Shown: positions 8,200 to 17,476 of the stretch, piece after piece
How positions within the stretch are numbered: position 1 is the stretch's first letter
How the letters are laid out: each line of letters begins with the position of its first letter
Source: Anaerolinea sp.
GTDB taxonomy: Bacteria > Chloroflexota > Anaerolineae > Anaerolineales > Villigracilaceae
Length of the DNA: 64,000 nt
Assembly: GCA_020047815.1 (NCBI GenBank)
Contig: JAIFNG010000065.1
Location: 41,059 to 105,058 of the forward strand
Direction: 5' to 3'
Translations under genes and position numbers: made by a program
Notes under the pieces: generated by a model
The model's input: the letters and a program-made list of their open reading frames with translations, nothing else
Databases searched by the model: none
What the model was told of the DNA's origin: nothing

Positions 8200-9783
8200 C
8201 TAATTCAAACGAAATATGATGCAGGATTCAATTTCCTTTTCAACATGATAATTTTCAGAAACAAACAAAAATATTTGTTCCATCCCGGGGTGAATGTACA
8301 TTTTCCGTTTAACTCCGGGGGTTGAATACTGCTTTTTTCGTGTACTGGAGTCAAGGGAAGGGATGGCATCCACCACGGTGGCACAATCCAGAATTACCTC
8401 GGGGGGATCTAAAGCCAGCTCGTTGATATATGTGGATTCGATTTCCGTGGTTAAAGAGCCTTCCAGGAAAAGAGGGTAATACAAGTACCTGACAGGCGAC
8501 CTCCGCCCTGCCATAAAATTAATACCCATTTCCGGGTACCAGGTTAACAACAGGTCATCAGGCTGGGTGTTCTGCCGAATATGATCGGAAACCGGGTCAA
8601 CATAGTCCAGCGCACCCGCGTGATCCAACAACCGGCTGAGTGTTTCATTATAGCGCGTAACCGTGACCGGAAAAGCAGCCAACAACCCCACCGCCAACGC
8701 CGCAGCAATATATGCATCCAGACTGTTGTTCCACCCTTGCAGAGCCGAAGTCTTGAATATACCCTGCCAAACCTCTGAAAAGATAAATGCACAATAGACC
8801 GCAATTGCCAATATCCAACTAATGTAATAATGTGTAAAGTTCCTGCCTGAGAGATTGCTTAATAGGATCTCGATCGGAAACCAGACAACCAGAAAGATTT
8901 CCAGGGCGGATAATTTCCGCTTGATGAAATTATTAAACGCACGAAGCACAACAACACCCCATGCCAGTAATGTGACCCACCCATACCAGGACATACCATA
9001 ACGTCCAAAACCGCTGAAGAGGTCGAGCCATCCCCGATCCTTGGCGGCGGAATACGAGAAGTTAAAGACGAGCGAACCATGGATCATCTCCCCTGCACTG
9101 CCAAGCAAGGCAAAGTATATTGTCCAGCCCAAAAACGGGAGTACAAAACCAGCCAGCACAACAACAATTATTTTCAGCGCGTCAACAAGTCCACGCTTGA
9201 ATAATTCAAACAAAAAAATGGAAATCAATATCCCAAATAATCCACCAATGTTGTTTGCGCGGAAAGTGAAGCTCAAACCGAACAGTACCCCTACCCAGAA
9301 TTTTTCCCAATGTTTTTTTTCCAACCCCGCATCCACCATCGAAAGGAAGAGGAAGAGCCCCGCCGCATTAAACAGCAGGGCATACTCCTCCGTGTAATTT
9401 CCATACCCCAATGCCAAATGCAGTCCAAGCGCCGCCATCGTGAGTCCAAACAGGGCTGCCCCCATCCCCCAGCGCCGCGTTAAGACACGATACAGGATCG
9501 ATAATGTTCCAAATATAAAGAGAAATTCCACCAGCCACACCCCCCATCGCGATCCGCCCCCCAGCCACAAACCAAAAGCATTCATATAAAAAATGGCAGG
9601 ACCTTTACTATCCCAAAAATCCAGGTATGGAATTTTTCCATTTAATATCTGGCTTCCCGCATACAGAAAAAAACCACCATCCCTGGATGGTTTAGCAAAT
9701 AACGGGTTGGCAAGGTCAAGGATGAGCGCAGTCTGCACAAACAGGAAGACGAACAAAACTGCAGAACGGATTTTACCGATCAT
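8200..9783 (-). CDS. GT39/ArnT-like polytopic membrane glycosyltransferase
   Basis: 527-aa multi-spanning protein. The first helix is followed by an extracytoplasmic loop SRDGGFFLYAGSQILNGKIP with LDFWDSKGP, the pattern of dolichyl-phosphate-mannose/undecaprenyl-sugar dependent PMT-like transferases in which the loop acid is catalytic. Roughly ten further helices reach to about residue 390, then a soluble C-terminal domain. It probably transfers a sugar from a polyprenyl-phosphate carrier outside the membrane. Its start overlaps the end of the upstream dehydrogenase gene by 11 bp. Acceptor unknown. Confidence 0.75.
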   Translation of the reverse strand: MIGKIRSAVLFVFLFVQTALILDLANPLFAKPSRDGGFFLYAGSQILNGKIPYLDFWDSKGPAIFYMNAFGLWLGGGSRWGVWLVEFLFIFGTLSILYRVLTRRWGMGAALFGLTMAALGLHLALGYGNYTEEYALLFNAAGLFLFLSMVDAGLEKKHWEKFWVGVLFGLSFTFRANNIGGLFGILISIFLFELFKRGLVDALKIIVVVLAGFVLPFLGWTIYFALLGSAGEMIHGSLVFNFSYSAAKDRGWLDLFSGFGRYGMSWYGWVTLLAWGVVVLRAFNNFIKRKLSALEIFLVVWFPIEILLSNLSGRNFTHYYISWILAIAVYCAFIFSEVWQGIFKTSALQGWNNSLDAYIAAALAVGLLAAFPVTVTRYNETLSRLLDHAGALDYVDPVSDHIRQNTQPDDLLLTWYPEMGINFMAGRRSPVRYLYYPLFLEGSLTTEIESTYINELALDPPEVILDCATVVDAIPSLDSSTRKKQYSTPGVKRKMYIHPGMEQIFLFVSENYHVEKEIESCIIFRLN

Positions 9784-10735
9784 TCCTTAAGCCTTTTGCA
9801 TCCATTCCCAGACCCTCAAGCAGATTCCTGATCGTGCTCCAGTGGATCCTCTCCCAGGCGGTGGGACTGGAGTTGGAGTTGTGCGGCGCAAGCATGACGT
9901 TATCCATCTTCAACAGCGGACTGTCCTTGGGCAGCGGCTCAAGCTCAAAAACATCCAAAGCCGCACCACCGATCTGACCTGAGCGGAGCGCGGCGACCAG
10001 GGCAGTCTCATCCACAATGGGGCCACGCGCCGTGTTGATCAGGATCGCAGAGGATTTCATTTTTTCCAGTGTATCTGCGTTAATGAGATGCCTTGAGGTC
10101 AGATTCAAGTCACAGTTGACAGAGACAAAATCAGAATCGGCAAGCAGCGAATTAAGGTCGGTCATGTGGATCCCGGATTCAGAGACAAATACATGGTCAA
10201 CTTCCACGATATCTGTGCCAAGGACTTTCATGCCAAAGGCACGCGCGCGGCGGGTGACCGCCTTGCCGATATTTCCAATGCCAATGATCCCTAATGTACT
10301 TTCGCTAAGAGTTTTTCCTGGAATTTTCTCCCAATCACCCCGTTTCATGGCGGCATCCATCCAGGGTCCCCTTCGGGCAAAAGCAAGCATGTAACCCAGG
10401 ATGGTGTCAGAGACCGGGGTGGTAAAGGCATTCAGCGTACGCCCCAGCATCACACCAAACTTTGAACAGGCTTCGGCAGAGATCGAATCCACTCCTGTTC
10501 CCCACTTGGAGATGACCTTCAAGCGCGGGACGCACTGTTCGATCACACGCGGCGTGTAACGATCGTCACCGCAGATGGTTCCATCAAACTGCCCCGCATA
10601 CTTAAGCAGGTCTTCCTCTTCCATGCGTTCCTGAACATCAGGAACAATGAGCTCAATGCCATAGCGGGCAAAGACAGGCTTGAAGCGATCCAAAAATGGG
10701 ATCATGTAGGGGGCGGTCATGAGCACAGTTGGCAT
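9773..10735 (-). CDS. D-isomer 2-hydroxyacid dehydrogenase (phosphoglycerate-dehydrogenase-like)
   Basis: 320-aa NAD-dependent dehydrogenase. The nucleotide-binding motif GIGNIG is in LGIIGIGNIGKAV near residues 148-160. The catalytic Arg is in NTARGPIVDE, the Glu in DVFELEPLP and the His in APHNSNS. The family oxidises D-2-hydroxyacids. The length is shorter than SerA, with no ACT domain, so a role in serine synthesis is unlikely to be its only one. Its place in the glycan block suggests a dedicated sugar-acid precursor step, but that is inference. Its ATG directly abuts the stop of the upstream gene. Confidence 0.85.
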   Translation of the reverse strand: MPTVLMTAPYMIPFLDRFKPVFARYGIELIVPDVQERMEEEDLLKYAGQFDGTICGDDRYTPRVIEQCVPRLKVISKWGTGVDSISAEACSKFGVMLGRTLNAFTTPVSDTILGYMLAFARRGPWMDAAMKRGDWEKIPGKTLSESTLGIIGIGNIGKAVTRRARAFGMKVLGTDIVEVDHVFVSESGIHMTDLNSLLADSDFVSVNCDLNLTSRHLINADTLEKMKSSAILINTARGPIVDETALVAALRSGQIGGAALDVFELEPLPKDSPLLKMDNVMLAPHNSNSSPTAWERIHWSTIRNLLEGLGMDAKGLRNDR

Positions 10736-12259
10736 TTAATCACCACAGGTATTTGAAATTTTAGAAAAGTCATACAATTTTGGAACAGGCGAAAAGTAGC
10801 TGACATCTTCAAGAATATCATACCCACCGCCAAAATAAGTATTGAAAACAATACGGAAGGTATTAACAGGTGTGATGGTGGAATATAACTCGTCGTTATG
10901 CTCCGGCAGATAATACGCATTGAGTATCCACATGCGGCGATCCTTCGGCTGCATCCAGGGTCCGTGGTCACCTTGCAGGATGATGATCGGCGGTGTATCT
11001 GATTCAGCAAGCAGGGTGTCGATCGCAGTCAGTGTTTTTTTGTTGAGCCAGGTCAACTGATTGATGTAACCCTCCGCATATGAATCGGAGGGATACTCGC
11101 GCTGTTCGTTCCAAAAATCGGGCGGATAAGTGGGATTACCCTCGGGATCAAACACAAACGGCGGATGCGGTGAAATGACGTGGACATACGCAAAAGTTGG
11201 TTCAGGCATGTTGGCGAGGCTGCCCATGCTGTTAAATATGTTATTGAAACGGTCTCGGAATGCCTGCCCCATGACCGCATCGGGGTCAACCCAGCCAAGA
11301 TCCTGGGCATAGCGGCCAAGCGTTGTTCGCAGGAAAAGGCCTTCGAACTCGCTCATACCTGAAGTCAGGGGTGGCGGCTCGACAAAAACATCTGCGTCAT
11401 CAAGTTCGTTCCATGCAAAACCTGTCGCAAAGTTGACCGCCTTATAGCCCATGCTTTCGAAGTTGTAACGTGCAGCACTGTGCTTAAGCGAATCCCACAA
11501 GGTGCGGCGTGCCGTGCTTTCAGGTGTAAATGCATCATCGAGTTGCTGCAAATACATCATGTTCAAGGATGAGGCAAGCGAAATCTCGGTCCGAACATAA
11601 TTGCTCTGACTACACTCGGCGATGTAGAAACCACGTTCCCTCAGGGCATCCAAAAATTCAGTGTTGTCGTAGCCAAAAGCCGACTTCAATAGATCCTGGC
11701 GCGTGTATGAGTCGAGAATGAAATAATAGACATCGGGCGGATTCGCAGGCAGGACAAGGTCAGTTTGAATGGGAGCATTATCCGCACCGAGAGCGTGTGC
11801 GCTTTGCGTCCCGCTCGCGGCACTGATCTGCCATCCAGACATGACCAATAGGGCAAGCGCCATCGTGTTCAACGTCGAAGCACTTGAGGCGAAGGTTAAC
11901 TTTGGGCGCGCCACCCAGATAAGAGTCAGCGACAACAGGATACCCCAGACAAGGATCAACCAGGATTCATAATTGGCATCGGGATATTTTTTGTCAACAT
12001 AGATATGGGCATGTCCAAACGAGAAGAACAACGCCAGCCAGAGCGTGGTTAAAAACGCAGATTTGTGCGCCCGCCTAAAAAACAGCCAGAGAACAAAATA
12101 CAGCAACCCGCCAAACACGATCGAAGCCAGCAGGGGGCGAATCGCCGCATCAGGCTGGACCTCACCCGAGTTGGCGTTAAGCAGAGCCAGCGCAGGATAA
12201 GCGCTAATGGCAAGGGGATACCAGGGTAAATTGGAGATCTTGGATAGCGTTTTTTTCAT
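10736..12259 (-). CDS. Membrane-anchored sulfatase/phosphatase-fold protein
   Basis: 507-aa protein with about five N-terminal membrane helices (to residue ~150) followed by an extracytoplasmic alkaline-phosphatase-superfamily domain. That domain starts PPDVYYFILDSYTRQDLL, has YVHVISPHPPFVFD mid-domain and IIILQGDHGPW near residue 420 for the C-terminal metal site. The layout resembles lipoteichoic-acid-synthase and phosphoethanolamine-transferase relatives. It may add or remove phospho or sulfo groups on surface glycans. The ATG at 12259 is preferred over an upstream TTG. No Shine-Dalgarno sequence is evident. Confidence 0.75.
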   Translation of the reverse strand: MKKTLSKISNLPWYPLAISAYPALALLNANSGEVQPDAAIRPLLASIVFGGLLYFVLWLFFRRAHKSAFLTTLWLALFFSFGHAHIYVDKKYPDANYESWLILVWGILLSLTLIWVARPKLTFASSASTLNTMALALLVMSGWQISAASGTQSAHALGADNAPIQTDLVLPANPPDVYYFILDSYTRQDLLKSAFGYDNTEFLDALRERGFYIAECSQSNYVRTEISLASSLNMMYLQQLDDAFTPESTARRTLWDSLKHSAARYNFESMGYKAVNFATGFAWNELDDADVFVEPPPLTSGMSEFEGLFLRTTLGRYAQDLGWVDPDAVMGQAFRDRFNNIFNSMGSLANMPEPTFAYVHVISPHPPFVFDPEGNPTYPPDFWNEQREYPSDSYAEGYINQLTWLNKKTLTAIDTLLAESDTPPIIILQGDHGPWMQPKDRRMWILNAYYLPEHNDELYSTITPVNTFRIVFNTYFGGGYDILEDVSYFSPVPKLYDFSKISNTCGD

Positions 12260-12291
12260 AAACAATAAATAGGGGCTTTAGGATGAATTGC

Positions 12292-13284
12292 TCATGAGTA
12301 ATACCAGGCAAAGATTTTGTTATACACGGCAAGCAAAATCTTTTTGACAAAGCCAATTTCCAACACGCGCCGCACAAAACCTGTTTTCTTTTTACTTTTT
12401 ACACCTGTCCTTCCCAACTCGCCGCGCAGGTAGCCCAGCGTATTTGACATGTTCATCGCCAACGGATCAGAAACCATCAGCCGCAACAAGCCCGCATCGT
12501 TCATGCGCTTGTCCAATTGACGGACTTGTCCCATCGGTTTATCCATCTCGAACGGCAGGAATTGTTGCAGCGTGGATTTATATGCAGTGAACTGCCAATG
12601 CGACGCACCGGCCATTGCGATCACATCCTTCGACTGTGTCCTCTCGGAGCTGTGTTCAGGGCGAAAAGTAATGCGCCAATCCCTTGTCTCAGCATATACT
12701 TTTCGATTCTCCTCCTCGGTCTGTCCAAGCGAGAGGTTGAATTCCAGGAATGTTTCCCAGGGGATGAACTGGCCGTCGTCAAGTGTCGTATGCTCCGCAT
12801 TTTTCGCCCACTTTAGCGTGGCCTCGTAAAACTCAGGCGGTGTGCGGAAGGGTCGCGCAGTCACCATACCTACATTCGGAAAGGTTTCAAGAATTTCCAC
12901 GGAACGCGATAGCCAGTTCGGGGAAAACAAAACGTCGCTGTCCGTGTAGGAGATGATCTCGCCAGGTGCACCGGTCAGCATTACATTCCATGCGCCGCCC
13001 TTGCCCATATTCTTCGCGGAGAGAATTAAATATTGAATTCGCCCCTCTTCCTTTTCTTTAACAAGATACTCACGGACCTCTTTGCAGGATCCATTATCGA
13101 AGACCATCAGGTCAAACGGCAAGCCAGCGTCCCTGCGCATGGACTCCAGGGAGACTTTTAACACATCAAGCGTCTCGGCGTAAAATCCGCTCAGGAAGGG
13201 AATGTAATTAAGCAGTGCAACGGTGATCCGCTCGGGGCGGGCTACATCTTTGACAAATTTAGCAGGATTTTGACCTTTTCGCAT
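12292..13284 (-). CDS. Family 2-like glycosyltransferase
   Basis: 330-aa GT-A protein. The nucleotide-sugar-binding start (ITVALLNYIPFLSGFYAETL) is followed by DLMVFDNGS, AKNMGKGGAWN and the metal-binding motif YTDSDVLFSP. A second half carries WRITFRPE and an acceptor-side region. The C-terminus is basic with a hydrophobic patch, perhaps membrane-associating. Start choice is uncertain: the ATG at 13284 is used, and a TTG at 13314 would add ten residues. Donor and acceptor are unknown. It is neighbour to another GT-A gene 33 bp upstream. Confidence 0.78.
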   Translation of the reverse strand: MRKGQNPAKFVKDVARPERITVALLNYIPFLSGFYAETLDVLKVSLESMRRDAGLPFDLMVFDNGSCKEVREYLVKEKEEGRIQYLILSAKNMGKGGAWNVMLTGAPGEIISYTDSDVLFSPNWLSRSVEILETFPNVGMVTARPFRTPPEFYEATLKWAKNAEHTTLDDGQFIPWETFLEFNLSLGQTEEENRKVYAETRDWRITFRPEHSSERTQSKDVIAMAGASHWQFTAYKSTLQQFLPFEMDKPMGQVRQLDKRMNDAGLLRLMVSDPLAMNMSNTLGYLRGELGRTGVKSKKKTGFVRRVLEIGFVKKILLAVYNKIFAWYYS

Positions 13285-13317
13285 ATCGATTCCAGATTTC
13301 AGGTGTCGGAACAACGT

Positions 13318-14232
13318 TCAACGCTGTTGAAATATTTTTTGAATTCGCTTCTTCCAGCGCTTGGGACGGACAATATTTTCAACTACATTTTCGGGAAGGA
13401 AGAAAAATATCTTCCGCAGGAATAACTCAAGTTTGCGCGTAAAACGCAGGGCGGTCATCTGCGGGCGCGCAAGTTTACCACCTTCGGCCAGGCGATGGGT
13501 TGAATCCAAAATAGTGTAGCGAATGTGCGCATGTCCGCCCGCAAGGCGAATGTTTTCATTGGTGTCTGGGTGGTTGTAATGCGCTTGACCGCCAGGCAGA
13601 TGGCTATAGTCGTGGTTCTGGTGTACGATCATCAGCGACGACGTGCCATCAATTACCGCCCAACCTTCGCGGCAGGCTTTGTAGATCATCCAATTGTCCC
13701 AGCCTGCACGCCCGATGGTGAAATCGGGGATGTGCTGATAGCAGAATTTGGGGAAGAGGAAGAAGTCACTGCCTGCAGGGCGGTGGAGATTATTCTGACT
13801 TAGAACTGAGGATCGAAGACGTTCCTGCCAGCCCTCTGTGAACTCGATGGATTCAGAAATATCCAAATCCCAGCGCTGACTGAGAAGGACAAATTGGTCC
13901 CGTTGAAAACCAGACCTGCGGGCGGCTTCCACAAAATCAGGCATTAGGATCATATCCGCATTGATGATGCAGAGCAGGTCACTGCTGCTGTTCTCACGCG
14001 CCAACTGAAACATGGATGAAATCAAAGGGATGCCGCCCGCATTGCATTCCACCTGAGGAATGTGCATCACGCCAAATTTCAGGGCGGCTTCAGCAAGACC
14101 TTCCTCCTCGCCAAGCAAAATGACTTCGACATCGGGAAGCAGTGTCCATGAGTGGATCGCATTGCGTTGGATCAACGCAATGTGTGGGTTATTGAATGGT
14201 TTGGGGGCGGAGAAGAGTGTGATTAATGGCAT
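13318..14232 (-). CDS. GT-A-fold glycosyltransferase-like protein
   Basis: 304-aa protein that begins with a beta strand (LITLFSAPKPF), then DVEVILLGEEEG, and has the probable metal motif LLCIINADMILMPDF around residue 92. PAGSDFFLFPK and GRAGWDNWMIYKA follow, typical of glycosyltransferases that position an acceptor. The last 40 residues are strongly basic. It is not a canonical GT2 and I cannot name its CAZy family. It sits between an SpsF-like gene and a GT2 gene in the glycan block. Confidence 0.65.
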   Translation of the reverse strand: MPLITLFSAPKPFNNPHIALIQRNAIHSWTLLPDVEVILLGEEEGLAEAALKFGVMHIPQVECNAGGIPLISSMFQLARENSSSDLLCIINADMILMPDFVEAARRSGFQRDQFVLLSQRWDLDISESIEFTEGWQERLRSSVLSQNNLHRPAGSDFFLFPKFCYQHIPDFTIGRAGWDNWMIYKACREGWAVIDGTSSLMIVHQNHDYSHLPGGQAHYNHPDTNENIRLAGGHAHIRYTILDSTHRLAEGGKLARPQMTALRFTRKLELFLRKIFFFLPENVVENIVRPKRWKKRIQKIFQQR

Positions 14233-14268
14233 GGGAAGGGTAATGCAGGAACCATGTTCTATAAAAAT

Positions 14269-15078
14269 TTACAGGGCACGGGTGTCCAGGTCTTTTAAGG
14301 TCTTGTGTTGAACACCTGCGTTTATTTTCATCAACCCGGGGTCATCGTGGACCACATCCAGAACTTCCTTCCAGGTGAAATCATCACGTCCGTTAAAGCA
14401 GCCGTAGACCTGGCGCATGAACTCGAGGTCTTCAGGTGTGTCCACCGTCCAGCGGTAGTCGCCAAAGTCGGTGGTGTGATGCAGAAGAGCAACATTGAAT
14501 CCACGCGGCGAGATGCCGGTCTGCCGGGTGCGGCTTTCATTGAGCAGTTTTACGCCTTCATAAAAATATGGCATGACATGTTCGCGGTGCTGTGGTTCTT
14601 TAGCTTCCTTCCACGCCTTCTTTAATATTTTGAAAGAGCAGGCTTCAACATCCAAACCAATGGGGTAGGTGCGGCTCCACGGAGGCGGCAGGCGGTTGCA
14701 TACAAAATCGTATTCACCGTCAAGCAAAGTATTGACCACATCATCGATCAGGTCGGGGTCAATCACGGGACAATCCGCTGTGATGCGGACAACTACATCC
14801 GCTTTGGCCTGGGCTGCGGCTTGATAATACCGGTCAAGCACATCGAACAGACTTCCACGGATGAAGGGAATGCCGGAGAAATCACAGTATTCCGCCACCG
14901 GGCCGTCAGAGGTGTCCGTCGTCGTGGCGAAGATGACCTCGTCAAGAGTTCGTGCCCGTGAAGTCCGCGTGAAAACACGGGTCAACATCGGCTGCCCGGC
15001 AATGTCGGACAGAATTTTCCCCGGCAGGCGCGAGGATGACATGCGCCCTTGAATGATGGCAACGATCTTTGGTTTCAT
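14269..15078 (-). CDS. SpsF-like cytidylyltransferase
   Basis: 269-aa enzyme of the CMP-KDO synthetase/SpsF family that activates a sugar acid or related monomer with CTP. The N-terminal nucleotide-binding segment IVAIIQGRMSSSRLPGK is diagnostic. VRITADCPVIDPDLIDD around residues 97-113 holds the metal-binding Asp, and HREHVMPYF follows later. In spore-coat, flagellin-glycan and capsule clusters SpsF makes a CMP-sugar. Here it implies that the surface glycan contains a nonulosonic-acid or similar CMP-activated unit, which is inference. The family-typical length is about 240-270. Confidence 0.85.
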   Translation of the reverse strand: MKPKIVAIIQGRMSSSRLPGKILSDIAGQPMLTRVFTRTSRARTLDEVIFATTTDTSDGPVAEYCDFSGIPFIRGSLFDVLDRYYQAAAQAKADVVVRITADCPVIDPDLIDDVVNTLLDGEYDFVCNRLPPPWSRTYPIGLDVEACSFKILKKAWKEAKEPQHREHVMPYFYEGVKLLNESRTRQTGISPRGFNVALLHHTTDFGDYRWTVDTPEDLEFMRQVYGCFNGRDDFTWKEVLDVVHDDPGLMKINAGVQHKTLKDLDTRAL

Positions 15079-15108
15079 GTTTTTTTTACAGTTTCGGCCA
15101 GGTATTTA

Positions 15109-16434
15109 TTAAGCAGATTGCGCTTCGGATGGAATTGGCAGGGGCGTGACAAATCCCCTGGCACGGAATTTTTCGATGTATTCACGCACCATGAAATAGT
15201 CAAGCCCAACTTGTTCAGCAATATCAAAGACGGATAGTTCGCCCTCGAAGCGCATCATGATCTTTTCGATGGCGCGGTTGAGCGCCCAGTTCTCACGCCA
15301 GTCCACCCAAAGACCGTTGCCGCTGAGGAAGACCGGTCCGCGGAAGTTCCGCTTTGGAATGTAATTGGTGGCGTAAATGCGGACAACCTGTTCTCCGATA
15401 TCCGCCGCACCGACAAGCATTTGTTCGTCCATAATGTCGAGATTGTCATCGGTGGTGTGGTATTCATCGTAAGGCCAGCGGTTGATGGAGATGCACGGCA
15501 CATTCACACCCGGTCCGTTGATGACACGCTCATCATTGGCTGGGGCGGCAGCGAAATCGCGTTCATCATGCGCAACATTCTTCACAACATGCTGTGTGAT
15601 GCGGTCCAGCAAGTGCGTGTGCTGTCGAGTATGGTGCCAGGCGATCTTGTTTTTGTTGCCTGTCATTTCCATGAAGATGCCGCCACGCAGGTTTTGGATC
15701 AGGTGCTCGTTGTGTGAGAGGTAAACGATGGTGCCGATGGTCTCAGGTCCAAACCAAAAGCGGACGCTCATCGAGCCTGCGGGCAGGGGCTTTTCAGCCA
15801 AACGCCGCGCCAGTTCGATCATACTGACCACGCCCGCGCCATCATCGTTGGCTTGTGCGGGGTGACAGGTGTGTGCCTGCACGATAACTTCCCCTGCCGC
15901 CGCGTTTGCCCCGCCTTCAGGATGAATGACAGCCGTTGCCATTTTGAATCCCTGCTTTGGGTCGGTCAGGAATTCCGACTTGATGACGGCACGATATTTT
16001 TTATCACGCGGAAGTTTATCAAAGAGATTCTTCGGTAAACAGAAACCCCAATCGCGGTCATAATATTTAAAAACCCAGGGGATGGCATGCGGGCGTTTTT
16101 CATTGAAATACAAATGCGGTTGGAGTTCTTCGAAGGAGAGAATTTTATCAATGGGCGGAGAATAGGAAACAATATGCAGCGGATTGTTCTTAAACTCCAC
16201 CACACGCTCGCCACCCTCCACTTCAAGATATGCCTCATGAACAACGTATCGCTCAGGGACAAACCATGTCCACGCCTTTTCCAGTGGAGCATAAGTCTCG
16301 ATGGTGTAGTTGGATGAATCGGGCATATACGTGCCGATGATCTCCAGTGTTTTGTCGTGATCGTCGGACGCTAAAGTCCTATGCAGAGGAAAAAACTCTG
16401 CAAGAATGGATTTAAGAGAGGTGAATGGTTTCAT
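15109..16434 (-). CDS. DUF4910 aminopeptidase-like protein with winged-helix tail
   Basis: 441-aa protein of the DUF4910 family often found in polysaccharide or lasso-type biosynthetic clusters. The peptidase-like core has AHTCHPAQANDDGAG, with His and Asp metal ligands, FWFGPETIG and FMEMTGN, matching M28-type di-zinc sites. The DUF2172 insertion lies in the N-terminal third. The last ~75 residues (IMMRFEGELSVFDIAEQVGL) look like a winged helix. It could trim amides or acetyl groups from sugars or peptides. A GGGAG ribosome binding site precedes the ATG. The next gene upstream on this strand is the AAC(3)-fold gene. Confidence 0.75.
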   Translation of the reverse strand: MKPFTSLKSILAEFFPLHRTLASDDHDKTLEIIGTYMPDSSNYTIETYAPLEKAWTWFVPERYVVHEAYLEVEGGERVVEFKNNPLHIVSYSPPIDKILSFEELQPHLYFNEKRPHAIPWVFKYYDRDWGFCLPKNLFDKLPRDKKYRAVIKSEFLTDPKQGFKMATAVIHPEGGANAAAGEVIVQAHTCHPAQANDDGAGVVSMIELARRLAEKPLPAGSMSVRFWFGPETIGTIVYLSHNEHLIQNLRGGIFMEMTGNKNKIAWHHTRQHTHLLDRITQHVVKNVAHDERDFAAAPANDERVINGPGVNVPCISINRWPYDEYHTTDDNLDIMDEQMLVGAADIGEQVVRIYATNYIPKRNFRGPVFLSGNGLWVDWRENWALNRAIEKIMMRFEGELSVFDIAEQVGLDYFMVREYIEKFRARGFVTPLPIPSEAQSA

Positions 16435-16445
16435 ATTTTTCTCCC

Positions 16446-16583
16446 GTCACTACAAGGATGCTCTTGTTTTCCATGGCACTGCCCGCCATAAAGTGGAACG
16501 AGTGGGAGGGCAGGTGTTCCCTGAAGCGGTCTCCTGACAATTGGGGATCGCTTCATCGGAAGGAGCATCCTCCCTGCAATGAC
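16446..16583. repeat. MITE/REP-like inverted-repeat element, copy 1
   Basis: The 138-bp intergenic element has terminal inverted repeats: GTCACTACAAGGATGCTC at 16446-16463, and at 16563-16583 the complement of GTCATTGCAGGGAGGATGCTC. A second internal pair (GAAGCG/CGCTTC) is also present. No ORF is evident. It fills nearly all of the gap between the DUF4910 and AAC(3)-fold genes. Ends of the type GTCATTGC recur in two other gaps of this window. Confidence 0.6.
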
Positions 16584-16593
16584 TTACGATCAA

Positions 16594-17355
16594 TTAATAC
16601 TTTGGCTCTTCAATGTAATGCAATTTCTCAGGATGTTCGCGGACGATCACAGACATATTATCAAAGAACTCATTGGCGGTCAGGTAATGGACTTTCGCCG
16701 CACCGACCTCAATTTCCTTGATAACACCTTCCGCAAGCAGGTCATTCATACCTGGCACAATATAGGTTTTCACACGGTCGTTCAAACGCACGAACATTGA
16801 ATAGGTCCTGACCTGGGGCTTGCGGTCATAGCCCATATAAATTCCCGCGAACTCTTTCACCCGGCGATAGTTACAACCAACATTATATTCAATATAGTGG
16901 TGCATTGAGAATGAACTATTGAAATCCAGCCCGATGCTAATGATGGTGGCATTCAGCTTGTGAAACAACGCAAACGCAGAATTCGGGCCATAAGCTTCCA
17001 CGTCCTCTGTTTTGGAAAACTCATCTGCCAGCGCACCCGAAACAGAGAATGAATAGATCGGGTGCGGCGTGCGTCTGGCATCAGGACGCAGGCGGGCCAA
17101 CTCCGTGATCATGCCCATTTTCGAAGGCGTCTCGGTCACATCAAAATAATGCGTCTCGGTCCACGACTGAAAATTGAACGCGGGAAACAGCACTGTGCCC
17201 TTCGGGCCCACCAGTTCGCCCAGGGCATCAATAACAGTATCAGCACCGCCCTCCACCCCTCCCAGCGATTTATAAGAAGTGTGCACCACGATCGTCCCAC
17301 CCTTGCTTACATTCGTTTTTGAAAAACCATCCAGCAAATCTTTTTTATTAAGCAT
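16594..17355 (-). CDS. AAC(3)-fold N-acetyltransferase
   Basis: 253-aa member of the aminoglycoside 3-N-acetyltransferase (Antibiotic_NAT) fold. IVVHTSYKSLGGVEGGADTV near residues 22-41 and GTVLFPAFNFQSW are typical, as is RTPHPIYSFSVSG and the histidine pair in SMHHYIEYN. Relatives in glycan clusters acetylate amino sugars with acetyl-CoA. An antibiotic-resistance role is possible but less likely given the neighbours. Flanked by two small inverted-repeat elements, at 16446-16583 and 17371-17474. Confidence 0.78.
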   Translation of the reverse strand: MLNKKDLLDGFSKTNVSKGGTIVVHTSYKSLGGVEGGADTVIDALGELVGPKGTVLFPAFNFQSWTETHYFDVTETPSKMGMITELARLRPDARRTPHPIYSFSVSGALADEFSKTEDVEAYGPNSAFALFHKLNATIISIGLDFNSSFSMHHYIEYNVGCNYRRVKEFAGIYMGYDRKPQVRTYSMFVRLNDRVKTYIVPGMNDLLAEGVIKEIEVGAAKVHYLTANEFFDNMSVIVREHPEKLHYIEEPKY

Positions 17356-17370
17356 ATAATTTCCCTTTCA

Positions 17371-17474
17371 TGTCATTACGACCTTTCATACCGCCATTCT
17401 GCCTGGCTCCGTCCGGGAGATCTTTAACACACACCAATTGCATCGGCGGGGAATGCACCCGCTTCGCAATGACA
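17371..17474. repeat. MITE/REP-like inverted-repeat element, copy 2
   Basis: Ends TGTCATTACG (17371-17380) and CGCAATGACA (17465-17474) are inverted repeats with one mismatch. The 104-bp element occupies the gap between the AAC(3)-fold gene and the GT4 gene, ending 2 bp from the GT4 stop codon. The interior has short nested pairs and no gene. Confidence 0.6.
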
Positions 17475-17476
17475 TG

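Noticed and set aside
16594..17355. AAC(3)-fold gene as an antibiotic-resistance determinant
   Set aside because: Its setting inside a glycan cluster and between SpsF/DUF4910 and GT4 genes makes sugar acetylation more likely.
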